In this document: positions 13,301 to 24,059 of the stretch, piece by piece
Position numbering within the stretch: the stretch's first letter is position 1
How the letters are laid out: every line of letters starts with the position of its first letter
Source: Cardiocondyla obscurior
Lineage: Eukaryota > Arthropoda > Insecta > Hymenoptera > Formicidae
Assembly (NCBI RefSeq): GCF_019399895.1
Contig: NC_091881.1
Coordinates: 2,482,501 to 2,546,500, forward strand
DNA: 64,000 nucleotides
Direction of reading: 5' to 3'
Program-made: the position numbers and the translations under genes
Notes under the pieces: model-generated
Database searches by the model: none
Told to the model about the DNA's origin: nothing
What the model saw: the letters and a program-made list of their open reading frames with translations, nothing else

Positions 13301-15885
13301 GCAAATTATTTTTTTCTCTTCAGACTAAAATTTCTGTCAATTATTTTTAAATGTCGTATACTTTGATAAAATTTTGCGTAGCTAAGAAAAAAAAACGTTT
13401 AAAGAGAAAAAAAATGTGGTAAAGATTTATAAAAGCTATAATTTTAAAGCATTAAACGATCCTAAATCCTGTTTTTTTTTTTCTCGACCTAATTTTTCTT
13501 CCCGTCAAAACAATTTAATTAAGCTTTAGACGTAAGGCGCTGATCGTTAGCTAGTGCTTGATTCGAATGTCGTGTTGTGTTGTGCATGGCCATAGCAGAG
13601 AGCAGTACCGTTGCTGTATCGTATGTCGGGGTGGGGGCCGGAGGGGGCGAGCAGAGTCCCCCGATTTCGTTGCAGAACGAGACAAACGCCACCCCCGCGG
13701 CCCCCAACACCCCCGGAGGGGATCCCGGACTGACGGTCTTGCAGCCGCCAGTTTCTCAGCCCCAAGTAGCCTCTGCGATACCGCCGTATTCGACGATGCT
13801 TCCAAGTTTCGGACACTACGCCACCGGTGAGTACAATCAAAAACCGCTTGCTTAATCTAACCATTTGTCAAGGACAAGCACCCTCCGTGTACCCTCCGGG
13901 GGTTGAACCGAGCCCGGCGGTATGTTCGAAGGGTAAGTCAGAGCTCTATTTGAAGAGCGCTGATTTACCAGATCGGGGCGACGAACGGCGGCATTTTGTC
14001 AGAAGGGTGAACTTTATTCATCGGAGATTGATTCGCGTACCAATGTAAGATACTATGATCGACTTGCAATTAAAATAATATATTTTTTGGATACTACTCG
14101 CAGAAGTAAATGTAATATATAATTGAACCCTTTGCTTTATCGACATTGTGTTAAAAAAAAAAAAAAAAAGATTGCTGTAGTTATATATTATAGTTTGAAA
14201 CAAGTGTCACCGCAACCCTACATTTCCATCTCGTGTAAAATTAAACTGCACGCGAGAACCTAATTTATCTCTCACGCGCAAGTTTACCTGCAGTACTAGT
14301 TTTGAGAATTAATTAAGACATTAGCATAATGTGCTATATTTAAGAGCGACATTGTCAGCTCGCGCTAATTATCCTGTTGTCGACTTTTGTTCAGGTGGTG
14401 GCGACTACGCGTATAGCGCAGCGTATTCTCAATATTCGAGTGCACCGTACAGTGGCTATGGTTATGGAGCAGCGACAAGCGGGTTGCTCAGTAAGTAAAC
14501 AGTGAGTATGAGTACCGATTAGATTAGGACCCTCGAAATATGAAAGTACTAGCAAAATAGACCAATGTTTCGGTAAATGCCGTTGACAGCCGGATGGTGA
14601 AAAGTGGTATTAATAACACCATTGATAAAAAGAATTTAAAAAAAAAAAAGAAAAAAAAAAAGAAAAAAAAAGATTTCTCAATATTAAATCAGCCGGCGAT
14701 TACGCAACCGTTCGCAAAACCGACGCTTATCATTGAACCGAAATAACAAACGCGCGAGAGCCGGCCGTATTCTCTGTCCCGCAGAAATTATTACATATGC
14801 GCGATATGCGAAGATATGGCCTAGCAAAAACCTTGTTCCCGGTTACGCTCATGTAACCGCGCGCGCGGACACAATTCCCCGCGATCCGCATGAAACTTCC
14901 TAGCCCCGTTCCTCGTTAACGCGAGCCGCAACTCGATTCATATCAGATAACGCCGAGCTAGTTTCCCCGTAAGGAACCACGTCGCGCTCCTCGTCCGGTT
15001 CTAACGCAATACCGATTCGATGCCTATCCCTCATAACGTACGAGATTGGCGGCATTAAGTCGGGATCGCGATACCTAGAGAAGAGCGCGCATCGCGCGTG
15101 CAGAAACGAACAGAATAATAAACCGTCTCTTTTTTTTAATTTTTTTTTCTCTTTCCTCTTTCCCCTATCGGACACGCGATACGCCGCTAACTCGTACCTC
15201 GTAACACGTAATGCAGATCCGTTCGCGATATCGCAACGCTCGCGCCCACTTCCCCGCGCGCGCTCAATTTATTCCCCGCCGTTCTTGATATTCCACGCGA
15301 GCGTTACGTGAGTGTTATAATTAAACGTGAAAATTAGATAGGCTCATCGCGGAAAACAATTTACTCATCTTAATTTCGCGCGGTGCATACACGCGCGTAC
15401 GCGGATGGAACGGGAAAAAGTTGTTGGCGAAAATATTGCTGATTAATATGCGACGGTAAAATCTGCGCGCGAGACCGAAGCTGCCTCAGAGTAAGGCGTC
15501 TTTTTCGCGGATGTACATGGCATTGATCGAGTCTGTGAGATATACGTGACGAAAGTTCGACATTATTGCCGAATCGCCGCGCAATGTTAAACAGGGTATT
15601 ATACGCAGGTACGAAGAGATAAATATATTTCACGTGCGATGAACGCAATCACTTCTCGCTACAGATTCCACGTACTACTACTGCAACGGTGACACAAGCA
15701 CCCACACGTCGCAGCAGGGCGGTGGCGGTTGCACCAGCAATGGTCCGGAAAACAGCGCCGACGTGGCTAGTCGTTCACCTCTGGCGGCTACTAGGGCCAG
15801 CAGCGGGGCCAGCGCGGCCTCGCCAACCGGAAGCGCCTGCACGAAGCCGGACCACACCTCCACTACGGACCTCTACTTGGCTTGA
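7121..15885 (+). CDS. sv: shaven (Pax2/5/8) transcription factor, 3' part, eight exons
   Basis: This is a Pax-family DNA-binding transcription factor of the Pax2/5/8 class, acting in the nucleus; the fly orthologue controls eye cone-cell and bristle development. Visible in order: the end of the paired domain (RIVRNKAAEKAKH), a Gln-rich linker, the octapeptide YSISGILG (Groucho-binding motif in the family), a basic KRKRS stretch, a short homeodomain-like segment, Gly-rich and Pro/Ser/Thr-rich linkers, and a Tyr-rich C-terminus with LLNSTYYY that resembles the end of vertebrate PAX2/5. Exons are 7121-7377, 10804-10886, 11246-11546, 12819-12914, 13599-13826, 13873-13932, 14395-14490 and 15665-15885. 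All join in phase and give 446 codons before TGA. The 5' end, with most of the paired domain, is outside the window. YSISGILG separates it from Pax3/7 and Pax6. The family call is firm; use of every exon in one transcript is inferred. Confidence 0.93.
7378..10803. other. sv intron, 3.4 kb, no exon recognised
   Basis: This is intron between the octapeptide exon and the homeodomain-remnant exon, with donor gtgagt and acceptor tttcacag. It has AT-rich runs (poly-A at 9606-9627 and 9670-9686) and CpG-rich blocks near 8.3-8.8 and 9.8-10.3 kb. The 150-codon frame at 9842-10294 in the second block is Arg/Pro-rich and has no recognisable family or splice context, so I do not call it a gene. Confidence 0.6.
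10804..10886 (+). CDS. sv: sv exon: homeodomain-like remnant, first part
   Basis: The exon lies between the acceptor tttcacag and the donor gtaagt. It enters with two bases closing a GAT codon and leaves in phase 0. The translation continues KRKRS-VD into DRELNDHAENDLKRQR and then NNYNGDQLYSN. The segment NNYNGDQL can be aligned by eye with TFTQQQL of the partial homeodomain of vertebrate Pax2/5/8 proteins. That alignment is my inference. Confidence 0.9.
11246..11546 (+). CDS. sv: sv exon: LWPSKWS segment and poly-Gly linker
   Basis: The acceptor ctatgttgcag gives phase 0 entry and the donor ATAG|gtgagc gives phase 1 exit. The exon opens with LWPSKWSIKDEHKILNEL, the probable end of the homeodomain remnant. 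A Gly-rich tract of about 45 residues follows (roughly 11300-11410), broken by Thr, Asn and Ser. The rest (YYEHSGFPGNAIATSAELY... TPPIGGTIG) has the Pro/Ser/Thr/Gly make-up of an activation region. The Gly tract mixes GGT, GGC and GGA codons, so it is not one pure DNA repeat. Confidence 0.92.
12819..12914 (+). CDS. sv: sv exon: 96-nt frame-neutral cassette
   Basis: The acceptor cttaatagcag and donor ACCG|gtgagt bound 96 nt with phase 1 on both sides. The translation runs GGTLTPLAPLTMQELKLSQ and ends SPYHTTG. It joins in frame to the exon before (ending GGTIG) and the one after (ESSTVAV). No named domain; it is part of the C-terminal linker/activation region. Its length divides by three with equal phases, so skipping it would keep the frame. 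Confidence 0.88.
13599..13826 (+). CDS. sv: sv exon: 228-nt Pro/Ser/Thr-rich cassette
   Basis: The start was chosen at the acceptor catagcag because only this site gives the two bases needed to close the preceding codon. The donor is ACCG|gtgagt. The translation starts ESSTVAVSYVGVGAGGG and ends YSTMLPSFGHYATG, and is rich in Pro, Ala and Thr as expected for Pax activation regions. The exon is 228 nt with phase 1 on both sides. Confidence 0.87.
13873..13932 (+). CDS. sv: sv optional exon: 60-nt cassette after a 46-nt intron
   Basis: Between the acceptor ttgtcaag and donor AAGG|gtaagt lie 60 open nucleotides with phase 1 on both sides, encoding GQAPSVYPPGVEPSPAVCSKG. Phases match both neighbours exactly, and the Pro-rich composition suits this region. 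The preceding intron would be only 46 nt. It holds a branch-point-like ctaac, but it is at the lower limit for insect introns. The exon may be optional. If false, 13826 joins 14395 directly and the frame is still open. Confidence 0.62.
14395..14490 (+). CDS. sv: sv exon: Tyr-rich C-terminal segment
   Basis: The acceptor tttgttcag and donor CTCA|gtaagt bound 96 nt, phase 1 on both sides. The translation is GGDYAYSAAYSQYSS, then APYSGYGYGAATSGLL. The alternating Tyr/Ser/Ala pattern followed by LL and, in the next exon, NSTYYY resembles the last part of vertebrate PAX2/5 (..NPALLSSPYYYSA..), a region with regulatory activity. Confidence 0.9.
15665..15885 (+). CDS. sv: sv last coding exon with stop
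   Basis: The acceptor tctcgctacag gives two bases that close an AAT codon. The translation starts NSTYYYCNGDTSTHTSQQ, continues through a Ser/Ala/Thr-rich tail and ends TSTTDLYLA followed by TGA at 15883-15885. The exon length fits the phase exactly (2 + 73 codons). A longer frame overlapping it (15689-16204) is in the wrong phase. Confidence 0.92.
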
Positions 15886-18800
15886 TGATCGAATCGCACG
15901 ACGAGAGAGCAATCGGTCAAGCATCCACCCGCGATCAGCGGGGAGACAGCGATCTGCGACGGACGCCATATCACCAAGAGACACCATCCCGAAATTCAGC
16001 AATGATCTCCTTTTAAACTGTTTCTCGATAACGCGCAAATGGAAAAGTTCGCGAGTGCGAGGGACATCAACGAGCCTACGAAGGAAGAGGACTGAAACAC
16101 GAAGCCCTTCGCGCCGACGAGTCGGCCAAGTGGCGTTTTTTTTTTTTTTTACGAACGATGAACGTCGAAACGATTCTAGGATTAACCTACGCTCGGAGTT
16201 CTGAACTACGCATCGTGTTTCGAGATGAACGGCAGGACCCGGAAAGGGGAGTTTGATCGATGGGCACGCGACATGATCCCGCATAAAACGAGCTTGACTA
16301 GCGACTATCGCGTCGGAGCATTGGCGAACGGAGTTCCCTCATGTCGCGATTGTTCTCTGCAATATAAGCGCACCTTTTACGTTCTATTTATTAATCGTAA
16401 TTCGAAGAATTGTCGATCGGTTGATCGCCGACGGCGGCGATGCGAGGCGAATCTCGAATGCTCGAAAGTGTTAAAGACAACGTCACTGCTCTCTGGAGAG
16501 CAGCGGCGGTAGGTAGTTTAATTTAACGATCCTCAGTTAGTATAATTTCCACGCGGTGGTCGTGACCGCTCTCGCGAACGCGCGCTCGCGTGGCGAGTAT
16601 AGTCGCTGACCATGTAAATATATATAAATTGAACATATATAAATAAGAATAAAAAAATATATATATATTATATATATAATTCGTGTAAACAAAGTCAAGC
16701 GCCCCAATGGCACGTTTTTCTCTCCTGTAGGCACAACGACCCCTCACCCCTTTAATATCGTAGAGTATAACACGATAAGTTTGAGATTTTTAAGTCAAGA
16801 GTCGACCGTAATGATCATTACTGTTAAGGATATTATATATATTTTTTGTAGAAACCAAAGACCATATACACACCCGCGGGTAAATCAACACATGCACGTA
16901 CACACGCGTACATACGCACGCATGCAGCACGCCAGGCACGCACCGACATAAAGTTACATACATTACGCGGATCGTCGAACGAACGAGCACGTCGCGTAGT
17001 TGCGGCAAAAAGAAAGAAAAAAGAAAAAAAAAAATAAAAAGAAATTAAGAAAGAAAGAAAGAAAGAAAGAAATGCGTTACCCTTACGCCGGTTTTGAGCG
17101 GCCCTTTCGCACGGATAATTAATGCATAATCCCGCGAGCGACGTGTAGGATCGACATAAAAATTAAGATAAAAGAAATTATTATTTCAAAGGTAGCTCGT
17201 TACTGAAAGATGTGCGGAATGGATAATATTTATTTAAATTTACGTTTAATTTCGCTAAGGTATATAAGAACGGACTAATCGCGAGTCACGCCGAGATATT
17301 AATCATTTTACGGAGAACGTGGACACTTCCTCGGCGATCACGCTCGTACTCTCGTTCCGTTCGACGTATTCGCCACACTTCCGCTTTACGGCGGAAGTCG
17401 TACTGGTTCCCGTTCGTCGTCGGGCGGAACGCGCCGGAGAAGATTATCACGAAGGCGCAATTAGCGCCGGGCGTCGGAGATTTTTAATGAGAAATTATAT
17501 TCGCAGCCACACGCGCGCTCTCTGATTTAATTACCGCGTTAATTATTGATGCTTCAGCGGCACGCGCTACAGATTTCACGCGTCTCGAATTTACTCAGCT
17601 TGCCGGATAACATTGTAGATTGAAAATTGTTTGACAACTCTACTCGATCCGACAATTTCTAGTCACATTCGAAAGAGATGCGCTAGTAAACCAAATATTA
17701 CATGTTGAAATAATCGAAAAGTGTAAATTTAAAATAGCGAATGTAACATTAATATGAAAACGTTCATTCAGTTCATTAATGTCGATCCAAACGCGTGCTC
17801 GCGGATCCAAATTATCACCATTTACTCCAATCGATAAAACTATCGAATTTCTCGCGCGATGTTCCGTCCGTGTCGATCAACCTTTATCACATAGTTAAAT
17901 CGTACCATTGGTCGCAAAAATCTTTTTGTCTTCACCGTCTGTGTTACGCTCTTCAACAATTTGCAATTTAATTCGGCTTATTATAAAAGTGTAATTGCAA
18001 ATAACATGTTTGAATTGCTAATCATACCGCAATTACGCGATACTTATGGCCTGCAATCGTAACGTATCACGATAACGTGACATAAAGCCAATGCAGAAGA
18101 TTTCAAAAAAAAGAAAAAAAAAATATAAAAAGAATAAAAAAACACACAGACGTTAAAAAACGAGACGTGAGAGATTTTGTTTTTCGTACTGCAGTTCTAG
18201 CGACAATTTTTCCAGCTCGGCATTGCTAAATGAAAGGCACATTTCGTCAGTTTGAGGAATAATTTAGCGCGTGCATACACAAGATACATATTTGAATCTC
18301 AATTTGGCCAAATATGGGCTACATCATTGTGTTTTTAACGTTCGGTAATTGCACCGAATAACGTACGATTTTACGCATACTTATACATTGTTACTTTATT
18401 GCTATTACCGTAATAATTCTGATAATTATTATTCTTTTTGCTATTTTCACTATTGTCATTATTTTATCATTATTATTATTATATTTTATTATTATTATCA
18501 TCATCATTATATTATTTAATACATTTATTATTTATTAATTGTAATGATGACCTATGTGTAATAAGTTTTGCCAAAGAATCCGTTGAGAGAGAGAAAGAGA
18601 GCAATATTGCAGTAAACTTTTTATAGTCTTCATAGGAGAAAAAGCCGAAGCACAATTATAATATGGAATTGAGTATAGAAAATATGAAGAGAAAAACGAC
18701 TGTGTGCGGCATTCGAACAATGAATTGCAAATTTGATTTGCCCGTGAATTACATATTCACGAATCTCTGAGATTTCGTCTCGAATGCCGCAGCCACGCAT

Positions 18801-18950
18801 TTTTAATCAAGACACATTAACTCATTTTATTTTATTTGTTCCGTGTGATATTCTTGTTCCGTGCGCCGCTCTTGCCGAGTCTCGCTGTTGATACTTGCAA
18901 ACAAAACCCTGTACATCCTTTTTAAATAAATATGAGGTTTATATATAAAT
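15886..18950 (+). other. sv: Probable sv 3' untranslated region
   Basis: No coding exon follows the sv stop. AATAAA motifs on the + strand occur at 16648-16653 and 18925-18930. The second follows a tgtacatcc stretch and precedes AT-rich DNA, and is a plausible distal polyadenylation signal, which would give a leader-like tail of about 3 kb. The stretch also holds a (GAAA)6 repeat at 17049-17072, an AT-alternating block near 16655-16680 and a TTA-rich block near 18466-18520. The exact end cannot be fixed without RNA data. Confidence 0.35.
17049..17072. repeat. (GAAA)6 microsatellite
   Basis: Six perfect GAAA units lie in the probable sv 3' untranslated region, next to A-rich DNA. Confidence 0.85.
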
Positions 18951-19835
18951 ACACATGAAATTTATCTTTACACCCAACTACCTAATTCAATTTCACGTAT
19001 TATAAGCACCCGAGTGGAAATTGATTCAACAATCGAACAATAATGAAATCATTACATCTTCTACTTTTGAAATAAGAATACTAAGCATCACACATGAATA
19101 TAAGTGCATATAAAATCGGCAAACTCGTGATAAGCTAGCGAGATCTAAAATAAAATTAAAAAAATTAATGAACCTCTTTATAATGACAACACATTCTAAA
19201 GAAATGTTAATTTATATAAAAATTGCTATCATGTAAAATTATAGCATAAAGTTCGTTACATTGTAAAGATGTATTTAGCGACATCTGTTTACAGCAACGT
19301 ATACTCCCTTAAAAGACAGAAAAAAAATCAATAACGTAATGAAAAGAAAATATGAGTTTTAATTGATTATAAGAGACACCAGAGAATATTATATTGTACC
19401 ATTAATTTTTGCATAAAAATTCTTTAACTAGATATTCTCTGATTATATGCAGCAATGAACCTTTAGCCGTGAACGTACATCTCTCCCTTATCGGCGTTCT
19501 GTGACCTAATGTATTGTATCATATGCATGTAATAGAACACGTAATCTGCATTATCCTCATTCTAACTCTAATCAATTATTATAAGTATGGATAAGGATAG
19601 TGGTGCATAGATTAAAAATAAAAAGAGTTTAAAAATTACGTATAACATATTTTCTTCTCACATAGTATGATATTATATTCAATAAGACACACTTCTGAAA
19701 CGCGATGTATAAAATATACATTTACGTATAAATAATCACGATGATCGTTATTTCATATTTAATCAATCAATTACTTATTGCATTCGAAGTTGTACCATTG
19801 TTCTAATTGGAGCAGATATTGTCGGCATTTATATT
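18951..19835. other. Intergenic stretch between convergent sv and CRIP
   Basis: This is AT-rich DNA between the probable sv 3' end and the CRIP stop codon. I see no exon. On the minus strand ATTAAA lies at 19758-19763 and could be the CRIP polyadenylation signal. AATAAA also overlaps the CRIP stop codon itself (19839-19844). Confidence 0.5.
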
Positions 19836-19879
19836 TCATTTATTGTAAACGTAACTCTCGGCACCGCCGCGTCCGAAAC
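19836..19879 (-). CDS. CRIP1: CRIP exon 3 with stop
   Basis: The acceptor gtttttgcag is followed by codons for GFGRGGAESYVYNK and TGA at 19838-19836. The FGRGGAES motif is the conserved CRIP tail. AATAAA overlaps the last codons and the stop. Confidence 0.94.
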
Positions 19880-22800
19880 CTGCAAAAACAGCGATTATTT
19901 CATTACGCACACCTGTAATAACTAGAAAACCTAATTCGAAAACATCATAAAGAGCGGCGAGATGCGGATATAAACAGCAGGTATAAGAAAGATGCATATT
20001 AATTTAATATATTAAATGCAGGACGGCGATGTTCTACGAAGGGTTTTGAATATGAAGCAGTTTTAGAGGAAACGAAGCGGATCGCTTGAACCGAGACGAA
20101 AATTTCCATTTACCTCCTGGACCGAACAGAGCTGAATAGCAAGGGTGATTGCAATAGGGTTTCCCTTCGTGCTCGGCATGACCCCCGGGTGTTAAGGTCT
20201 TATTGCATTTCTCGCAGCGTAAACACGAACCGTGCCAATCTTTGCCTAAGGATGTCTTCCTCTCGGCTGTAACACAAGATGAATGTTAACGCGCGTCCCG
20301 GTTTAACGTAAAAGGCGGTACACCGCGGCGGAACGGGTTGCGCTTTCCATATTAAATTTTATGTTCCGTTAATGTCGCGCTCGCATTAGAAATATCGGAA
20401 TATCGTTTTCACCGTCCCGCTGCTGACGAGAGAATGATCACTGAAAGAGACAGAAATTAGCGGGAACGTATACTAAATACAACAAGAATTACGGAACGAC
20501 ACCTAAAAGATAAAATGATAAAGATTCAAGATGAGCAGTGCACAGAATATATTCAGTTAATAAGAAATTAATTTTGCTAACAATATTACGTCGGATCAAC
20601 CGTCCGTTATTTTCAGCGACCTGAAATCGAAGAATAAACTCCATATGGATTAAGTGCGTCGTCTCGGCATCTGAATTGCGAATGACGAGAACGAACTCTT
20701 CCATTAGCAATTTTCATAATTAGAAATTCCAATGTCGAAGTCTCGATGGAATCGTCGTTATTCATTAAAGGTGCGAATACGAAACATCAGGACGGATGTG
20801 CCTCACAAAGGATTTTATGATGTCAATGGATTTGAAAAAAAAAAAAAAAAAACAGTAGAAAAAAAATATCCTTAAACCCTTCGTATGCCACTCGCATTAT
20901 ACGAGTAATTCCCAGATGCATCTACGAAAATTCACATTGTACGTGTGCTCCCGCGAAAGAGACATACCAGAATTACTGAAAAAAACATGTAGTGATCTTA
21001 ACGAGAAAGCGGCGAATCAATTCACATGTTTTTTAAGACACTGAAAACAAAATTATCTTTTAAATTAAATTTTTTAAAGTTTTATGTTTAATCTTTAAAT
21101 TCAGTCAGCATTATCAAATTCTGTATTTAAATATTTATAAAGGCAGTAATTATATTTAGATTATAAGAGAGATAGATTTATTATTTTTAAGTTATGCTAT
21201 TATCAGTTTTTTTTTTTTTTTTTTAGTAGAGTTTAGATAAGATTAAATCGCATATGAAATTAAATACTTTAATAAAGATAAGTTCGTGAACTCAATTTAT
21301 AATAAGCCGTACTAATTGCAAATTGTTGATGTGATGTCGTGGTGGAATATATCACGATTCTGGGAGTTTAGTTTTTTTTTTTTCTTTTATATTAATCTTT
21401 CGACATTTCGTTAACTTCTAATATCTTTATTCCTATACGATTTACGGATAACCAGCGATTCGAAAAGACTTGTGAAAGCCGAAAACCAATTTTTCTTTTC
21501 CTTCGTTGCGTCGCGCGCGGCATATCGCGCCATTACGGCATATCAAACCTCGCAGGAGACAAAAAATGCGACAAGAGCCGTAGCAGGCTGGTGGTTGCAT
21601 TCAAACGCTTCACCGTGTCTAAGAAGAAGCACAAAGGGCGGTAGCGCCAGCGAGGGAAATTGGAAAATGACGAGACGAGCGCAGCGGGTGCATCGAGGAG
21701 GAAAGGATGCGTCGGTGAAAGCAAGATGTAGTAGAGAATGAGGAGTAGCAACGTATGGGAGGACAGAGAGGAACCGGGATGAGAAACGAAAGACAGAGAG
21801 AGAAGGAGCGAGAGCGCGCGCGGTGTATCGCGGTTAAGAAGAGTACGCGCATAAAGGGCCATTAGTTAATTAACTCCTAATTATCTGGCGACGGAGAAGC
21901 GAGTGCATAATCGTCAGCGGCATTCGCCGGTGCTGCGCACCGCACCGGCAGCGTGTCGAAAAGGCCAGAGACAGTATCGTAGCCACGAATTGTTGCATCC
22001 AGGCGCCAAACAATCGCCCGCCACCGTTGATTGCATAGATATAGACCCTCGGAACGTCATTCCCCTCAGCCCTTACCGTTCCACCGTTCGTTTTTTTTTT
22101 TTCCCTTGTTCGTTGGCGGGGACCGACCGCCGCCCCGCGCCGCGCGGCCCTCACCCACGCCTGCATCATCTCGCACACATCTTCCTTTCAAACCGTCGTC
22201 CATATCGTCTCGCCCCCTCACCCTCCCGCCTCGTAACCTCTGTCCCCCTTCGGGGATCCCAGAAAAACCACCTCCGCTCTCACATTTCGCATCACGCATC
22301 TCGGTCCTACCTTGCAGCGGGGGTTGCGCGGCGCGGCGCGGCGCGGTGGAAACCGATCGACTCCTCTCTTCGTGGTTCCTCCTCCTACCTTTCCGTGCTA
22401 CAACTACGAGACCTGACCATTCTTCTCTTAAAACCTGTTTCGTGTATCTGTATTGTTATTAGTATCCATGCGCGCGATATACTATGTTTCCTTTGTGTTA
22501 TCCTCACGGCTGGACAGTTTATTGTTGCCGTTACAACTCGGTGCATCCCGACGACTCTTCGGCCAACGTGGTTTTTTCCTCGTTCTGCCGTTTCTCGCGT
22601 CATAATATTTCTCTTTCTTTTTGTTTTCTTTTGCATTACCATTAGCCTTCTGTACGATGCATTTGAATAAAAGGCAAGAAAACAAAAAAAAAAAAAAAAA
22701 AGAACATTGTGATTCGATGGCACGTAGGTCTTAATGATTTGCACGTTTTTCAAGTAATTTACGCGGAGCAAAAAAAAATTTGCGCATTAGAATAACAAAG

Positions 22801-24059
22801 CAATTGCCCGTCCACATTTTTATCTACGATCAAAAGTTACTGTGCGTGATGCGCAGCGTAAAGTACATCAACTATAGATAATGTTATCGCTACGTTTCGC
22901 TAGCTTGCGGCGCAAGTTACAACGTGCACTTTAATAGGTCGAGGTGCATTTAAAGAGATTTTGAGGTCGTCTTCTAGTAACTCTACCGTGCGGTATTGTC
23001 GATAACGATCAGCTGATTTTTAACGTACAGTTGACACTAGTGTCAAATCATGCATGTGTCGGTTGCAAGTATCGCGTCGAAGGCATTTGTTGTAATACGA
23101 GATAGCAACGTTATCGTAGGAATTAATTTTATATAAAATACGCGACGTTCTCGCAGGTGCAGCTTCTGTTACGCAATCGCGGATTGAGTTTACTCTATGG
23201 AAACTGGCTGGATTACTCATTCATTTTGCCCGTAGTAAATTTCAAGCCTGTGTACGGCGAAACGGACTGACATAACGTTTGCCGTGGTGAATTCCGAGGT
23301 CGTTCAATGATATCATTGATGTCGTCACCGCGCGTTTACCATTTCGAGTGTATTTATGTTCGCCCGATATCCTGCGCCTTTCTATGCCTTGTACAGAAAC
23401 AAGTCGAGACGTACGAATTAAAATACGTAAAAAAAAATATATAAAAAAACGCGGAAAAATATATTCTGTGCATTGCTGCTTTATCAATACCTTTCAGTAA
23501 AAGGGAAAAAATTAAACAGCGCGCGAACATTACAACGCGTTTTATATAGTATGTCCTGTTCGTTAATTGTGAGCTCTGCTGTCATCATCCGGAAAGTGAT
23601 AGTATATTATCTTTTTATGTCACATATTACGTGATACCTTACGAAACCTTTAGATCCAACTCTGGACGGAATTTTGTGCGAAGAATTTAATCGCGCCAAT
23701 TGTTTTTTATCAAGCTACTCGCATACTTGTGAAGTGGATGCTGATTATCATGTTAGGTTCATCAATATGAGATACTAAATAACCTTTTTTCTCCATCGCG
23801 CTGTGTGTCACACATGACCGACGCAATGAAAATAATTTATTATATAACCGCGTTTACGAAATTTAATTATGAAAAAAAAAAAATTATGTAAAATAGCCTT
23901 TGCCCACGATGGCTGGCACAAAATCACGAGTCCTCGCGATGACAGCGTCGAAAACAATTCGTTCGAACTGTAATTACTCCCGACGTTTTATAACAATGTT
24001 GCACTTGTAATCGTCTTACCGAAATACACAGGCTTGTCGCACTTCGGGCAATTCGGCAT
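19836..24059 (-). CDS. CRIP1: CRIP1-like cysteine-rich single-LIM protein, complete
   Basis: This is a small LIM-domain zinc-binding protein. CRIP-class proteins are thought to be adaptors or intracellular zinc-binding proteins without catalytic activity. Exons on the minus strand are 24059-24020, 20266-20114 and 19879-19836, all joining in phase 1, giving 78 residues against 77 for human CRIP1. It begins MPNCPKCDKPVYFAERKTSL, contains GKDWHGSCLRCEKCNKTL and GGHAEHEGKPYCNHPCY, and ends FGPGGFGRGGAESYVYNK. Zinc-ligand positions are intact: C4, C7, H25, C28, C31, C34, C52 and C56 (or H54). The start ATG has the in-frame CXXC right after it, as in all CRIPs. The first intron of 3.75 kb contains a CpG-rich block. 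A TRPA relic lies upstream in what may be its 5' intron. The gene is convergent with sv and divergent from pan. Confidence 0.95.
20114..20266 (-). CDS. CRIP1: CRIP exon 2, core of the LIM domain
   Basis: The minus-strand acceptor cttgtgttacag and donor GGAG|gtaaat bound 153 nt, phase 1 on both sides. It encodes AERKTSLGKDWHGSC through CYSALFGPG and holds the His and Cys ligands of the central part of the LIM zinc fingers. Confidence 0.95.
20267..24019. other. CRIP intron 1 with a CpG/GAGA-rich block
   Basis: This is a 3.75-kb intron. Positions 21460-22400 are CpG-rich with GAGA-type purine runs (about 21760-21815) and a (GCGCG)-like run at 22326-22347, so the block could be an enhancer or alternative promoter. 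The 255-codon plus-strand frame across it (21903-22670) has a low-complexity translation and no family resemblance. A perfect 16-bp palindrome lies at 23031-23046. No further exon was recognised. Confidence 0.5.
22326..22347. repeat. GCGCG-type short tandem run
   Basis: About four consecutive GCGCG units form a short GC-only repeat inside the CpG-rich block of CRIP intron 1. Confidence 0.75.
24020..24059 (-). CDS. CRIP1: CRIP exon 1
   Basis: It encodes MPNCPKCDKPVYF plus one base, with donor G|gtaaga on the minus strand. A good acceptor (ggttttctcgcag) lies nine bases upstream of the ATG, so the exon probably starts at 24068 and is preceded by leader exons. Confidence 0.92.

Noticed and set aside
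15689..16204. 171-codon plus-strand frame over the last sv exon
   Set aside because: Shadow frame: the phase-consistent sv frame (TSTTDLYLA then stop) overlaps it.
21903..22670. 255-codon plus-strand frame
   Set aside because: It lies in the GC-rich block of CRIP intron 1, runs through homopolymers (FFFF) and a GCGCG repeat, and matches no family. Not a gene on this evidence.
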